Part shown: piece after piece, positions 54,712 to 63,206 of the stretch
Numbering within the stretch: the first letter of the stretch is position 1
Layout of the letters: each line of letters opens with the position of its first letter
Translations under genes and position numbers: made by a program
Assembly (NCBI GenBank): GCA_004020365.1
Contig: SAQR01000006.1
Coordinates: 82,980-146,979, forward strand
DNA length: 64,000 bases
Reading direction: 5' to 3'
Source of the DNA: Mesorhizobium sp.
GTDB lineage: Bacteria; Pseudomonadota; Alphaproteobacteria; Rhizobiales; Rhizobiaceae
Notes under the pieces: generated by a model
Seen by the model: only the letters and a program-made list of their open reading frames with translations
Databases searched by the model: none
What the model was told of the DNA's origin: nothing

Positions 54712-55527
54712 GTGGGCGCGCCGTTCAAAAAATTCGAGGCGCATGGCAGCGGCGGCCCGCGCATCCGTGAAATTCCGATGCGCATGGTGCTGCCCAATCT
54801 CGTCACAGTGCTCGCCATCTGCGCCGGCCTCTCGGGCATCCGCTTCGGCTTCGAAGGCCGTTTTGAGCCGGCAGTGGTGATGGTGCTGCTGGCCGCCTTC
54901 CTCGACGGCATCGATGGCCGCCTGGCACGCATGCTGAAAGCGACGTCCAAATTCGGCGCGCAGATGGATTCGCTGGCCGACATCGTCAATTTCGGCGTAG
55001 CACCCGCGCTGGTGCTCTATGCCTTCCTGCTCGACCAGGCCGGCTCGCCGGGCTGGATTGCCGCGCTCCTGTTCACCATCGCCTGCGGGCTCAGACTCGC
55101 TCGCTACAACGTGCTCGACGAAGAAACTGATCGCCCGCAGTGGCAGACCGAGTATTTCGTCGGCGTACCGGCGCCGGCGGGCGCCGTGCTGGTGATGCTG
55201 CCGCTTTATCTGTACTTCCTGCGGCTTGGCGTGGAGCCGTCCCGCCCTGCCGCCTTCATCGCCGCCGGTTTCACCGTTCTGATAGCCTTCCTGCTGGTCA
55301 GCCGGCTGCCGGTCTATTCCGGCAAGAGCCTGAAAGTCCCGGGCGACAAGGTGCTGCCGATCATCCTCGGCGTCGTCCTCTACATTCTGCTGCTGATGAC
55401 CTATCCCTGGTACACGCTGACGGCGTCGGTTGCCGGCTATCTGCTCTTCCTGCCGCTCAGCATCCGCGCCTATTCAAGGCGCGCCAAGCGCGAAGGCGAG
55501 AAGGTGCCGCCTCCAGAGTTCGGCTGA
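54712..55527 (+). CDS. pssA: CDP-diacylglycerol--serine O-phosphatidyltransferase
   Basis: This 271-residue membrane protein with GTG start has the CDP-alcohol motif in AAFLDGIDGRLARMLKATSK, FGAQMDSLADIVNFGVAPAL, giving the full DGxxAR...G...D...D pattern. Seven to eight membrane segments are likely. It makes phosphatidylserine for the neighbouring decarboxylase. The gene pair is the standard alphaproteobacterial route to phosphatidylethanolamine, important in rhizobial symbiosis. Confidence 0.95.
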   Translation: MGAPFKKFEAHGSGGPRIREIPMRMVLPNLVTVLAICAGLSGIRFGFEGRFEPAVVMVLLAAFLDGIDGRLARMLKATSKFGAQMDSLADIVNFGVAPALVLYAFLLDQAGSPGWIAALLFTIACGLRLARYNVLDEETDRPQWQTEYFVGVPAPAGAVLVMLPLYLYFLRLGVEPSRPAAFIAAGFTVLIAFLLVSRLPVYSGKSLKVPGDKVLPIILGVVLYILLLMTYPWYTLTASVAGYLLFLPLSIRAYSRRAKREGEKVPPPEFG

Positions 55528-55788
55528 CAGGCCTGTCGCCAATTCCCTGATTGTCACTCGAACATTTTTGTAGCCAGCTGGAATCACTTCGCATCGCAGA
55601 AATGCGGTAAAACAAGGTAGATAGAGCGGGATTCCCGGTTCGATTTGAACGCATCCCGCCAATCGGGAACCTGCCGGGCATCTTGACCGTTCTGTCTCAG
55701 CGGGCGAGGCGAGCGACCTTGAGAACGCCTCGCTATCAGTCCCTAAAGCTGCTGTACCAGGCGCAGGAGCTCAAGAAAAGTGACGAGA

Positions 55789-56067
55789 ATGGCTGTCGTC
55801 CTCATTGGCGCGTTGCTCATTGTCGCTGGCGTTGTCTACATGGCTGGCGCAGCCCTATGGCGCGGCCGGCTCAGCGATCCGGCGCCTGCTCGCGCGGTGC
55901 CGGATCGCTCGACGCCAGATCTTGCAACGCCAGATCTTGCAACGCCAGGTCCGACACTTGAGCCGCGGCGGCGCGGCCTCGGTTTCCTCGGCCTGTCGCA
56001 GAACTGGCCGGGCCTGCTGATGATGGCCGTCGGCTTCATCCTGCTGTTGTCGGTGGTGGTCGTATAA
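55789..56067 (+). CDS. Small two-segment membrane protein with a repeated linker
   Basis: This 92-residue protein has membrane segments near 1-23 (AVVLIGALLIVAGVVYMAGA) and 72-92 (PGLLMMAVGFILLLSVVVV), joined by a linker with DLATPDLATPGPT. A perfect 15-bp duplication (GATCTTGCAACGCCA twice) creates that repeat. GACGAG lies just before the ATG and a GTG nine bases earlier is in frame. Function unknown. Convergent with the Aas gene. Confidence 0.6.
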   Translation: MAVVLIGALLIVAGVVYMAGAALWRGRLSDPAPARAVPDRSTPDLATPDLATPGPTLEPRRRGLGFLGLSQNWPGLLMMAVGFILLLSVVVV

Positions 56068-56070
56068 GCA

Positions 56071-58293
56071 CTAAGCTGCCGCGCTGAGCCCTAGTCGGTC
56101 AATCGCCAGTTTGCGGGTCGAGACGTAGTCAGTCTTGCCAGAGCCCAGCACCGGGATCTCCTCGACCTTGACGATGTCGTTCGGCACCATCAGATCGGCG
56201 GCGCCGGCTTGTCTGCCGAATTCGCGCAATTCATCGGGGTCGGCGTCATCGGCGGTGGTGACCAGCACGATACGCTCGCCGCGGCGCTTGTCCGGCACCG
56301 CCACCGCAGCGTGGCGCTCTTCCGGCCACAGCGACTGCACCAGCATCTCGACCGCACCCAGCGACACCATCTCGCCGGCGATCTTGGCGAAGCGCTTGGC
56401 CCGGCCGCGAATGGTAATGAAGCCTTCGCGGTCGACAGAAACGATATCGCCGGTATCGAGCCAGCCGTCGAGCGGCTGCAATTCCCCGGGCCGATCTGAG
56501 GTCATGTAGCCCATCATCAAATTCGGCCCCTTGAGCAACAACCGTCCGGCGCCGCTGATGCCCTCGATCGGCTCGAGCTTCATGCGTATGGCCGGCAACA
56601 GCCGCCCGACCGTGCCGTCGCGGCCGTGGATGGCGGTGTTGACGGCAACGACGGGCGCTGCCTCGGTCAGCCCGAAACCTTCGATGATCTCGGCCTGGAA
56701 GCGCTCCCGGTAGACGCGGCGGGTCTCCGGTTTCACCGCCTCGGCGCCGGCGACGATGAAGCGCAGGCTGGAGAAATCGCCGTCCTTGGCTGTGCGCGCA
56801 TAGTTGGCAAGGAAGGTGTCGGTGCCGAACATGACCGTCGGCCTTGCCTTGCGTGCGACCTCGGGGATCAGCTTGTAGTGCAGCGGCGAGGGGTAGAGGA
56901 ACAGTTTCACGCCGGTGACCAGCGGCAGGATGGTGCCGCCGGTGAGCCCGAACGAGTGGAACACCGGCAGCACGTTGAGCAGGATGTCGGCCGGCGAGAT
57001 GGTGATGCGGGCCTCAGCCTGCATGGCGTTGACGAGAAGATTTCTGTGCGACAGGACCACCGCCTTCGGCGTGCCTTCCGATCCTGAGGTGAACAGGATC
57101 ACTGCCGGCTTGGCCGCATTCTGCGGCTGCAGCGGCCAGCGCCACAGCAAGGCGGCAGCGAGTTTGTCCAGCACGGTTACGCTGGCCCGCACATCCTCCA
57201 GCCATAACAGCCTGGCGCCGCCCTCTTCTACCGCCGCGACGATGTCAGCGAGGTTGGCCTTGTCGACAAAGGCGCGCGACGAAACCACGGTGCGGATCTC
57301 GGCCGTGCGCACGGCGGCGGTGACGTTGGCCGGGCCTGCGGTGTAGTTGATCATCGCGGCCACCCGGCTTGCTGACAACAGGCCAACCAGCGACAGCACG
57401 ACACCGTTGGCGTTGGGCAGCAGCACTCCAACCGCTTCATCCGGCGCCGTCACCGCCTCGAAGCGGCGGCCCAGCACCCGCGCGCCGATGAACAGCTTTC
57501 TGTAATTCAGCGTGCCGCTGACCACGTCTTCGAGGATTGTATGCGAGGCGCCGACAAGGTCGGCGGCATCGCGCATGGCGAGGAACAGGCCGCGGTCAAG
57601 GTTGCTGCCGAAAAGCCGGGCTTCGGCGACACGGTCGAACAGCGCATTGGTGTTCGAGGACTGATCAGGGTTTCGCGCTACCAGCTCGGCGATGGTCATC
57701 GGCTCCAGCACGCTGATCGATAGGTCCGGAAACCAGCGCCGCGGCGCCTTGTCCGCCGGCGTCAGCGATACCGGCAGCGTGCGCGCGCCGGCAACAAAGA
57801 TCGGCACGATGCGGGCATCGGCCTGCATGGCGATGCGGGTGACGGCGCGAAACAGGCGAAATGTCTTGATATCAGGCTCGACCGCGTCCGGAAGATAGAC
57901 GGCAAGGCGGCCCTTGCCCTTCAACACCCGCACCAGCCGGCGGCTGACGAAGATGTGCTCGGCGTTGAAGGCGATGGTGCGGCCAAGCTCGCGCCATGGT
58001 TCGAGCCAGGGCGACCTGGCAGAGGCCTGGTCGAGAATGTGCAGCGTGTCTTCCGGCAGCAGCGACAGCATCAGCGCCGGTTCGAGGCGCGACTGGTGCG
58101 AAATGACGTAAATGACCGGGGCGGCTGTTCTGCGGGCGATCTTGATACGATCATCAGCGACCCGGTAGGCGAGCTTGAACGGCACGTAGAGCAGCGCCTG
58201 GGTGAAGCGCAGGCCGAGGCGGAATTTTTCCACCACGCCGATCAGCAGCCAGGCCGCGACGAGACCCGCAAGCAGCGCCAGTGTCAGGATCAT
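56071..58293 (-). CDS. aas: Aas-like fused acyltransferase and acyl-ACP/acyl-CoA synthetase
   Basis: This 740-residue protein starts at MILTLALLAGLVAAWLLIGV with GGGAGAG seven bases upstream. Residues 20-210 form a PlsC-like acyltransferase. Its active-site motif reads ISHQSRLEPALMLSLLPEDT, so His is followed by Glu where the family normally has Asp (HX4D). Residues 240-735 are an AMP-forming synthetase with VILFTSGSEGTPKAVVLSHR, EGFGLTEAAPVVAVNTAIHG and DGWLDTGDIVSVDREGFITI. Aas re-acylates lysophospholipids and activates fatty acids on ACP. Position near pssA/psd fits phospholipid repair. Confidence 0.88.
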   Translation of the reverse strand: MILTLALLAGLVAAWLLIGVVEKFRLGLRFTQALLYVPFKLAYRVADDRIKIARRTAAPVIYVISHQSRLEPALMLSLLPEDTLHILDQASARSPWLEPWRELGRTIAFNAEHIFVSRRLVRVLKGKGRLAVYLPDAVEPDIKTFRLFRAVTRIAMQADARIVPIFVAGARTLPVSLTPADKAPRRWFPDLSISVLEPMTIAELVARNPDQSSNTNALFDRVAEARLFGSNLDRGLFLAMRDAADLVGASHTILEDVVSGTLNYRKLFIGARVLGRRFEAVTAPDEAVGVLLPNANGVVLSLVGLLSASRVAAMINYTAGPANVTAAVRTAEIRTVVSSRAFVDKANLADIVAAVEEGGARLLWLEDVRASVTVLDKLAAALLWRWPLQPQNAAKPAVILFTSGSEGTPKAVVLSHRNLLVNAMQAEARITISPADILLNVLPVFHSFGLTGGTILPLVTGVKLFLYPSPLHYKLIPEVARKARPTVMFGTDTFLANYARTAKDGDFSSLRFIVAGAEAVKPETRRVYRERFQAEIIEGFGLTEAAPVVAVNTAIHGRDGTVGRLLPAIRMKLEPIEGISGAGRLLLKGPNLMMGYMTSDRPGELQPLDGWLDTGDIVSVDREGFITIRGRAKRFAKIAGEMVSLGAVEMLVQSLWPEERHAAVAVPDKRRGERIVLVTTADDADPDELREFGRQAGAADLMVPNDIVKVEEIPVLGSGKTDYVSTRKLAIDRLGLSAAA

Positions 58294-58492
58294 GCCGCGT
58301 CTCTCCCAACAGATTTTCACCTCGCGGCTCTTCCTGACCGCTTCGATGAGAACCTAGACGAAGTGGGCTCAACGTCAATGCGGAGCTGCGGTACCTTCGC
58401 CTTACTGGCCTGGCCGGCCATGAAAAAGTGCGGTGCCTATCTTTCCTTGTTGAGAAAGCGCCTGCGGCATGAGTCTGGATTGGTGGGGCGGC

Positions 58493-58900
58493 TCACGCCG
58501 CCTTCAATCTCCCACTGATGAAGCGGAATTCCTGTGTCTTGCCACCATAGCCATAGGCGGCGGCCGGGACTTCATGCACGAAGGCATAGCTCTCCTCATG
58601 CACCTTGCCCAGCAGGCTGCCAAAGCCAAGGAAGAGCGCCTTGAGATAGGCCTCCAGCTCAAGCTTGGTGTTGGTGCCGTCGACCACCTTGATGTCGAGC
58701 CAGAAACTGTTGGTGCCATGCTCGGCCAGCGACTTGCCGCCGGCGAACCAGTGCTCGGGGTCATGGTAGGAAATGGCCACCGCTGTGATCGTCGCATCCT
58801 TGCGCAGGTGCGTGGCGGTCAGTTCGGTCACCTGCTTGGCGATAGCGGCGGACAAAGCGGCATCGGGCCTGCCGGTGACGCTGACATTGATGATCGGCAT
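58493..58900 (-). CDS. Tautomerase-superfamily protein
   Basis: This 135-residue protein begins MPIINVSVTGRPDAALSAAI, so after Met removal Pro1 is the catalytic base of the 4-oxalocrotonate tautomerase fold. TAVAISYHDPEHWFAGGKSL and GTNTKLELEAYLKALFLGFG follow. It has the length of a fused two-unit member rather than the 60-residue single unit. Substrate unknown. It is divergent from a LysR gene 119 bp away and probably under its control. Confidence 0.85.
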   Translation of the reverse strand: MPIINVSVTGRPDAALSAAIAKQVTELTATHLRKDATITAVAISYHDPEHWFAGGKSLAEHGTNSFWLDIKVVDGTNTKLELEAYLKALFLGFGSLLGKVHEESYAFVHEVPAAAYGYGGKTQEFRFISGRLKAA

Positions 58901-58983
58901 TTCTCTTCTCCTGGTCTTTTCTACGGAGGGGCGTCTCGTGCTGCTGGGAAAACCATGTCACGGCTTTAGCGTCAAAAAAATCG

Positions 58984-59014
58984 AATTGTTTTAGATCAAC
59001 ACTTCGATACAATT
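58984..59014. promoter_or_regulatory. Candidate LysR binding site
   Basis: AATTGT (58984-58989) and ACAATT (59009-59014) form a dyad across AT-rich DNA between the tautomerase and LysR genes. The right half ends five bases before the LysR ATG. The spacing of 19 bases is wide, and other T-N11-A pairs are present. Confidence 0.4.
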
Positions 59015-59019
59015 GAATC

Positions 59020-59883
59020 ATGACGACGCTCGACCCCGATCTCCTCAAAACCTTTCTCGCCTTCGTCGACAGCGGCTCGCTGGCGCAGGCAGCATCGATC
59101 GTCGGTCGCTCGCCTTCGGCGGTAACGGCGCAGATGCAGCGGCTTGAGGATATTGCCGGCGAACCGCTTCTGGTACCGCAGGGGCGGAGCCGCATCCTGA
59201 CGCCGGCCGGGGAGGATCTGGTCGGCCACGCACGGCGTATCCTGGCAGTGCATCGCGAGGCGTGGCTGGCCCTCAAGGGCGTGCGAGTCGATGGGCGCGT
59301 GGCCATAGGCACGACACAAGATTTCGCCGACAGCGGCCTCCCGGAGTTGCTCAGGGCCTTTGCCGCGAGCTATCCGCGCGTCAGGATCGAACTGCGCGTC
59401 GGCCGCTCCGCTGAATTGGCCGAGGCACTGCAGACCGGGATCCTCGATCTGATGGTCGCCATGCGACAGGCGCCGGCGCCGGACGAGATCGGCGTGCTCC
59501 GCGAACCGATGATGTGGCTCTGTTCGCAAAGAGGCTTGGCCACACGCCAGGACGAACTGCCGCTGGCGTTGCTCGATCCGCATTGCGGCTTTCGCGAAGC
59601 GGCGATCGCGGCACTCGACAGGGCAGGCCGTCGCTACCGCATCGCCGCCGGCAGTGCCAGCCTGGCCGGGCTGCGCTCGGCGGTGAATGCCGGCATCGCT
59701 CTGACGCTGCGGACGGCGCGCTTTGCCCATTCCGGCATCGTCGAGGCCCCGCGCGACTTTGGCCTGCCGCAGGTTCCCATCGCCGAGTTCGCCATCCGGC
59801 TGCGCCAGGATGCCGAGCCCCCGGCCCAGGATCTGGCTGCGCTGTTCAGCGGCAACCTTGCCTTGGCAGGCGCACCGAGCTGA
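59020..59883 (+). CDS. LysR-family transcriptional regulator
   Basis: This 287-residue protein has an N-terminal helix-turn-helix at about 5-65: LLKTFLAFVDSGSLAQAASI, VGRSPSAVTAQMQRLEDIAG, PLLVPQGRSRILTPAGEDLV. The effector domain has VRVDGRVAIGTTQDFADSGL and a bias to Ala and Arg. It is divergent from the tautomerase gene, the usual LysR arrangement, so that is the probable target. Ligand unknown. Confidence 0.9.
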   Translation: MTTLDPDLLKTFLAFVDSGSLAQAASIVGRSPSAVTAQMQRLEDIAGEPLLVPQGRSRILTPAGEDLVGHARRILAVHREAWLALKGVRVDGRVAIGTTQDFADSGLPELLRAFAASYPRVRIELRVGRSAELAEALQTGILDLMVAMRQAPAPDEIGVLREPMMWLCSQRGLATRQDELPLALLDPHCGFREAAIAALDRAGRRYRIAAGSASLAGLRSAVNAGIALTLRTARFAHSGIVEAPRDFGLPQVPIAEFAIRLRQDAEPPAQDLAALFSGNLALAGAPS

Positions 59884-59889
59884 TTTCGC

Positions 59890-59918
59890 AAAAGAAAAAG
59901 CCGACCTTGCGATCGGCT
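59890..59918 (-). terminator. Rho-independent terminator on the minus strand, for the EamA gene
   Basis: Read on the minus strand, AGCCGA (59913-59918) pairs with TCGGCT (59899-59904) and runs into TTTTTCTTTT. It lies 138 bp past the EamA stop and just beyond the convergent LysR stop, whose own direction has no T-run. Confidence 0.6.
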
Positions 59919-60055
59919 ATAGGTTAGACGGGCCGAGGGGTTTGGGGGGACTTGGATGACCCGTCAAACCTAACAATGCCTGAACCTGTTGATGGTTCCA
60001 TGACCTTGCTAATTTATTTGCACCAGGCAAGTTTATTTCGGGGGGCAGGTTTTTC

Positions 60056-60949
60056 TCAGGCAGAGCGCTGCCTGGCCGCTTGCCAGTCGCGCCCGGCATG
60101 GGCGAACACCGCGCAGAGCACGATGGCACCGCCGATCATGCTGGCGGCTGGCGGCACCTCGGCCAGGAACAGGAAGGCGAACAGGATCGCGAACGGTACT
60201 TCAGCCGAGCCCAGCAGGCCGGATTCGGCAGCCGGAATGAGCCGCGTGCCCTCCGTCCACAGAATAGAGGCCAGCGCGAACGACGTGCCGAAGGCGACGA
60301 GTAACACTGCGTCCCTGGCCGAGACGGCCAATGGTTCGGTGACGAACCAACCGAGCACGAACAAAAGAAATGCCGACACCGCCCCGGCCCACACCACCGG
60401 CGTGTCGCGGAAAGCCCGCACCATGATCATGTAGAGCGCGCTGCCGATTGTCATCAGCAGCGCCAGCCCGTCGCCGAACAGATGGCCGGTGCCGAAGCCG
60501 GACCAGACCATGATCGCCACGCCGCTGAGCGACACCGCGGCGGCGGCAAGCGTCTTCAGCCGGAAGCGCTCACGGACCAGAACGAAGGCAAGCAGCGCGG
60601 TGACGAAGGGCGCAGTGGCGTAGATGATCGCAACATTGGCGACGAAGGTGAACTTGAACGCCGCGATGAAGGCGATGCTGGCGAGCGCGCCCTCGATCGC
60701 CAACAGCCAGCCGCGCCAGCCGAGGCGCAGGCTTTCACGCCCACCGGATTGGCGGCGCCGCCAAAGCACATAGAGGCTGATCAGGATCGAGCCGACGAAG
60801 CCGCGCCAGCAGGTGATGGTGAGCGGGTCGGTATGGATCGACTTGGTCAATACGCCGGTGAGGCCGAACACCGCTGCCGACGCCGAAACCAGGATGACGC
60901 CAAGGGTGCGCTCGGCGCCGGTGTCAGGCATGGTTAGGAATCCGGTCAT
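60056..60949 (-). CDS. EamA/DMT-superfamily transporter
   Basis: This 297-residue membrane protein with ten segments in two EamA repeats shows LGVILVSASAAVFGLTGVLT, CWRGFVGSILISLYVLWRRR, FVANVAIIYATAPFVTALLA, then ALASILWTEGTRLIPAAESG and LLGSAEVPFAILFAFLFLAE. It is distinct from the RarD gene at 45543. Such carriers export amino acids or other metabolites, with substrate unknown. It is divergent from the MerR fusion gene. Confidence 0.9.
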   Translation of the reverse strand: MTGFLTMPDTGAERTLGVILVSASAAVFGLTGVLTKSIHTDPLTITCWRGFVGSILISLYVLWRRRQSGGRESLRLGWRGWLLAIEGALASIAFIAAFKFTFVANVAIIYATAPFVTALLAFVLVRERFRLKTLAAAAVSLSGVAIMVWSGFGTGHLFGDGLALLMTIGSALYMIMVRAFRDTPVVWAGAVSAFLLFVLGWFVTEPLAVSARDAVLLVAFGTSFALASILWTEGTRLIPAAESGLLGSAEVPFAILFAFLFLAEVPPAASMIGGAIVLCAVFAHAGRDWQAARQRSA

Positions 60950-61062
60950 GGCACCCAGACTATGCTGCCTTGTCCTGACACCATCCTGTCAGTAGGGTTG
61001 CCGTATCCTACAGCCGCCTGCAGAAATGTTCATTGCAAGTCGATTTATCTCATCGAGCCGAT

Positions 61063-61077
61063 GTGTCAGTTTGACAC
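61063..61077. promoter_or_regulatory. Short dyad GTGTCA-GTT-TGACAC
   Basis: A perfect 6-bp inverted repeat with a 3-base centre lies in the EamA/MerR intergenic region, 108 bp before the MerR start. It could be a regulator site for either gene. Confidence 0.35.
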
Positions 61078-61126
61078 GAAGTGACCTTGCCTCTCCCAAA
61101 GCTCCTGCGGACCGCGAACATCCCTG

Positions 61127-61157
61127 TTGACTCGGCCCTTGGGTCAGCCCCGATAGA
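61127..61157 (+). promoter_or_regulatory. Candidate MerR-type promoter with 19-bp spacer and internal dyad
   Basis: TTGACT (61127-61132) and GATAGA (61152-61157) are separated by 19 bases, the over-long spacing typical of MerR-controlled promoters. Within it TGACTC (61128-61133) and GGGTCA (61141-61146) form an inverted repeat with one mismatch. It lies 28 bp before the MerR start, so autoregulation is likely. Confidence 0.55.
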
Positions 61158-61185
61158 AAGGCGGTCAACAGAAACAAGGTGATTC

Positions 61186-62220
61186 ATGAGCTCGTCCGCA
61201 CAGTTCCTGAACGCTTCCGAAGCCGCCGGCCGGCTCGGTGTGTCAGCCAAGGCCCTGCGGCTTTATGAGCAGCGCGGCCTGATCGCTCCGATCCGCACCG
61301 CGGCCGGATGGCGGGCCTACGGTCCTGTCGAAATGAGCCGCGCCGCCGAGATCGCGGCCCTGCGCGCGCTTGGCTTCAGCTTGGCCCAGGTGGCGCGGGT
61401 GTTGGAGGGTGATCCCCGGGGCATGGAGCCGGCCTTAGCCGCACACCAGGCAGTACTCGAGAGCCGGCTGCGCCAGCTTGTCGGCGCAATAGAGAAGATC
61501 GGTAGCCTGCGGGACGACCTCGCTCGAGGCGAAGCGCCAAGCGCCGGGGAACTGGCGCGCCTGATGGCGCCAGAAGCTACGCTCAGCGTCGCTTTCGACC
61601 TTCCTTGGCCTTGGGGCGGCGAGCGGTTCGAACTGGGACATATCCGACCGCTGAACTACATTATCGGTCCGCTGGGCAGTGGCAAGACCCGGCTGGCGCA
61701 GCGCTTGGCCGAGACATTGCCTGACGCCGCCTTCCTTGGCTTGGACCGACTGGCGAATGGCTGTGCGGCGGCTCTGGCTCGCGTGGACGCCGACCCAGCT
61801 CTCAGGTCGCGGATCGATCGAACCTTGGCCTGGCTCGTCGAGGACGGCGCCGCGGTATCGGACGCACTGATCGCTCTACTCGCCGGATTGGAAGCCGAGG
61901 GTCCGGCCATCCTGGTCGTCGACATGATCGAACAGGGGCTGGATCACGCCTCGCAAGAGGCTGTGATCGCCCATTTGCGTCGCCGCGGGCCCGGCGGTCG
62001 ACCACTTTTTCTGCTCATGCGCTCCTGCGCGATACTGGACCTGGCAGCCGTCGGCACCGACGAAGCAATCATCCTCTGCCCCGCCAATCACAGCCCGCCA
62101 ACGTGCGTCGCCCCGTACCCCGGCACTCCCGGCTACGAGGCCGTCGCCACCTGCCTGGCCTCACCCGAGGTGCGGGCTCGGACGGACGGCGTCATCGCGT
62201 GGCGGCCCCAGGCCGCATGA
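61186..62220 (+). CDS. MerR-family regulator fused to a P-loop NTPase-like domain
   Basis: This 344-residue protein is far longer than the usual 120-150 for MerR. Residues 1-75 are the MerR DNA-binding domain: EAAGRLGVSAKALRLYEQRG, TAAGWRAYGPVEMSRAAEIA, ALRALGFSLAQVARVLEGDP. A coiled-coil follows to about 120. From about 145, HIRPLNYIIGPLGSGKTRLA is a Walker A, and EGPAILVVDMIEQGLDHASQ then EAVIAHLRRRGPGGRPLFLL a Walker B-like strand as in ABC/AAA ATPases. No effector-binding domain is seen, so ATP binding may control DNA binding. No obvious target gene is adjacent besides itself and OsmC. Confidence 0.85.
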   Translation: MSSSAQFLNASEAAGRLGVSAKALRLYEQRGLIAPIRTAAGWRAYGPVEMSRAAEIAALRALGFSLAQVARVLEGDPRGMEPALAAHQAVLESRLRQLVGAIEKIGSLRDDLARGEAPSAGELARLMAPEATLSVAFDLPWPWGGERFELGHIRPLNYIIGPLGSGKTRLAQRLAETLPDAAFLGLDRLANGCAAALARVDADPALRSRIDRTLAWLVEDGAAVSDALIALLAGLEAEGPAILVVDMIEQGLDHASQEAVIAHLRRRGPGGRPLFLLMRSCAILDLAAVGTDEAIILCPANHSPPTCVAPYPGTPGYEAVATCLASPEVRARTDGVIAWRPQAA

Positions 62221-62352
62221 AAAGGCATCAGGTCTAACGACACGTTAATGTCTGGACAGCTTGTCAGTCCGATCCAAATGTCGTGAAATCGAGGCCGGTT
62301 CTATTCGGGTATCCTGACGAGCGATAAAGCTGACTGCCGAAAGGGATTGGAG

Positions 62353-62859
62353 ATGGACGCCACCGGACTGAAGGCCATGCAGGCGCCGCTCAAGGAGGCG
62401 TATCGCGACGACGCATCGCGCGCGCTGATCACGCTTCGGGCCAAGGGCTCGGTCGACGACCAGTCGATCGCCTGCAAGGTCGAGACCGGCAGGGCGCTCG
62501 CCGTTGCCGGGCTGCATCCGGCGACCGGCGGTTCCGGGCTCGAACTGTGCTCGGGCGACATGCTGCTGGAGGCGCTGGTCGCTTGCGCCGGCGTAACGCT
62601 GAAGGCAGTGGCGACGGCGCTGGAGTTCAAGCTCGGCGCCGCCACCGTGGAGGCCGAAGGCGATCTCGATTTTCGCGGCACCTTAGGTGTGGCAAGAGAT
62701 GCGCCGGTCGGCTTCCGCGCCATCCGGCTGAATTTCGGCCTCGACACCGACGAGCCACAAGAGCGCGTCGACGCGCTGCTCAAACTGACTGAACGCTACT
62801 GCGTCGTGTTTCAGACCATCAGTACCAGGCCGGAACTGACGGTCAGCGCTCAGCGCTGA
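62353..62859 (+). CDS. OsmC-family protein
   Basis: This 168-residue protein starts at ATG 62353 with TTGGAG upstream. It shows RALAVAGLHPATGGSGLELC, SGDMLLEALVACAGVTLKAV with the two redox Cys of the OsmC/Ohr fold (LC and ACAG), and LKLTERYCVVFQTIS. OsmC proteins reduce organic peroxides through Cys. It follows the MerR fusion gene by 132 bp. Confidence 0.88.
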   Translation: MDATGLKAMQAPLKEAYRDDASRALITLRAKGSVDDQSIACKVETGRALAVAGLHPATGGSGLELCSGDMLLEALVACAGVTLKAVATALEFKLGAATVEAEGDLDFRGTLGVARDAPVGFRAIRLNFGLDTDEPQERVDALLKLTERYCVVFQTISTRPELTVSAQR

Positions 62860-62873
62860 ACGCGCGCCGCCGG

Positions 62874-63077
62874 CTACTCGCTTTCGCCCTCGTCGGCGAA
62901 GGGCGAGGCGCTCGGCACGCACTGCACCGACCAGCCGGCCGGCGTCGGCTGCTTCTGATATTCGGTGACGGCGAAGGCGCACTGTTCGCGAGTGTCGAAC
63001 GTGCTGGGCAGCACCACCATGCCGCCCTGCGGCCCGGCAATCACCAGATACCAGACCAACGCTACGCTCGAAGCCAT
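62874..63077 (-). CDS. Small exported protein of 67 residues
   Basis: It begins MASSVALVWYLVIAGPQGGM and has STFDTREQCAFAVTEYQKQP then WSVQCVPSASPF. Two Cys may pair outside the cytosol. GAGGAAAC stands before the start. The pattern (short signal, 'TREQCAFAVxEY', late Cys) recurs in Rhizobiales small hypotheticals. Function unknown. Confidence 0.65.
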   Translation of the reverse strand: MASSVALVWYLVIAGPQGGMVVLPSTFDTREQCAFAVTEYQKQPTPAGWSVQCVPSASPFADEGESE

Positions 63078-63206
63078 GGAAGTTTCCTCGCTTGTTGTGG
63101 GAGTCGGGCGATCCTATCAACTCCGGGAGATCGGCGAAAGCGAGCCGGGCGCGGTGGTTCGCCACGGCGTCACAGCCGCGTGACGTCATGCGTCTGTTGA
63201 AACAGC

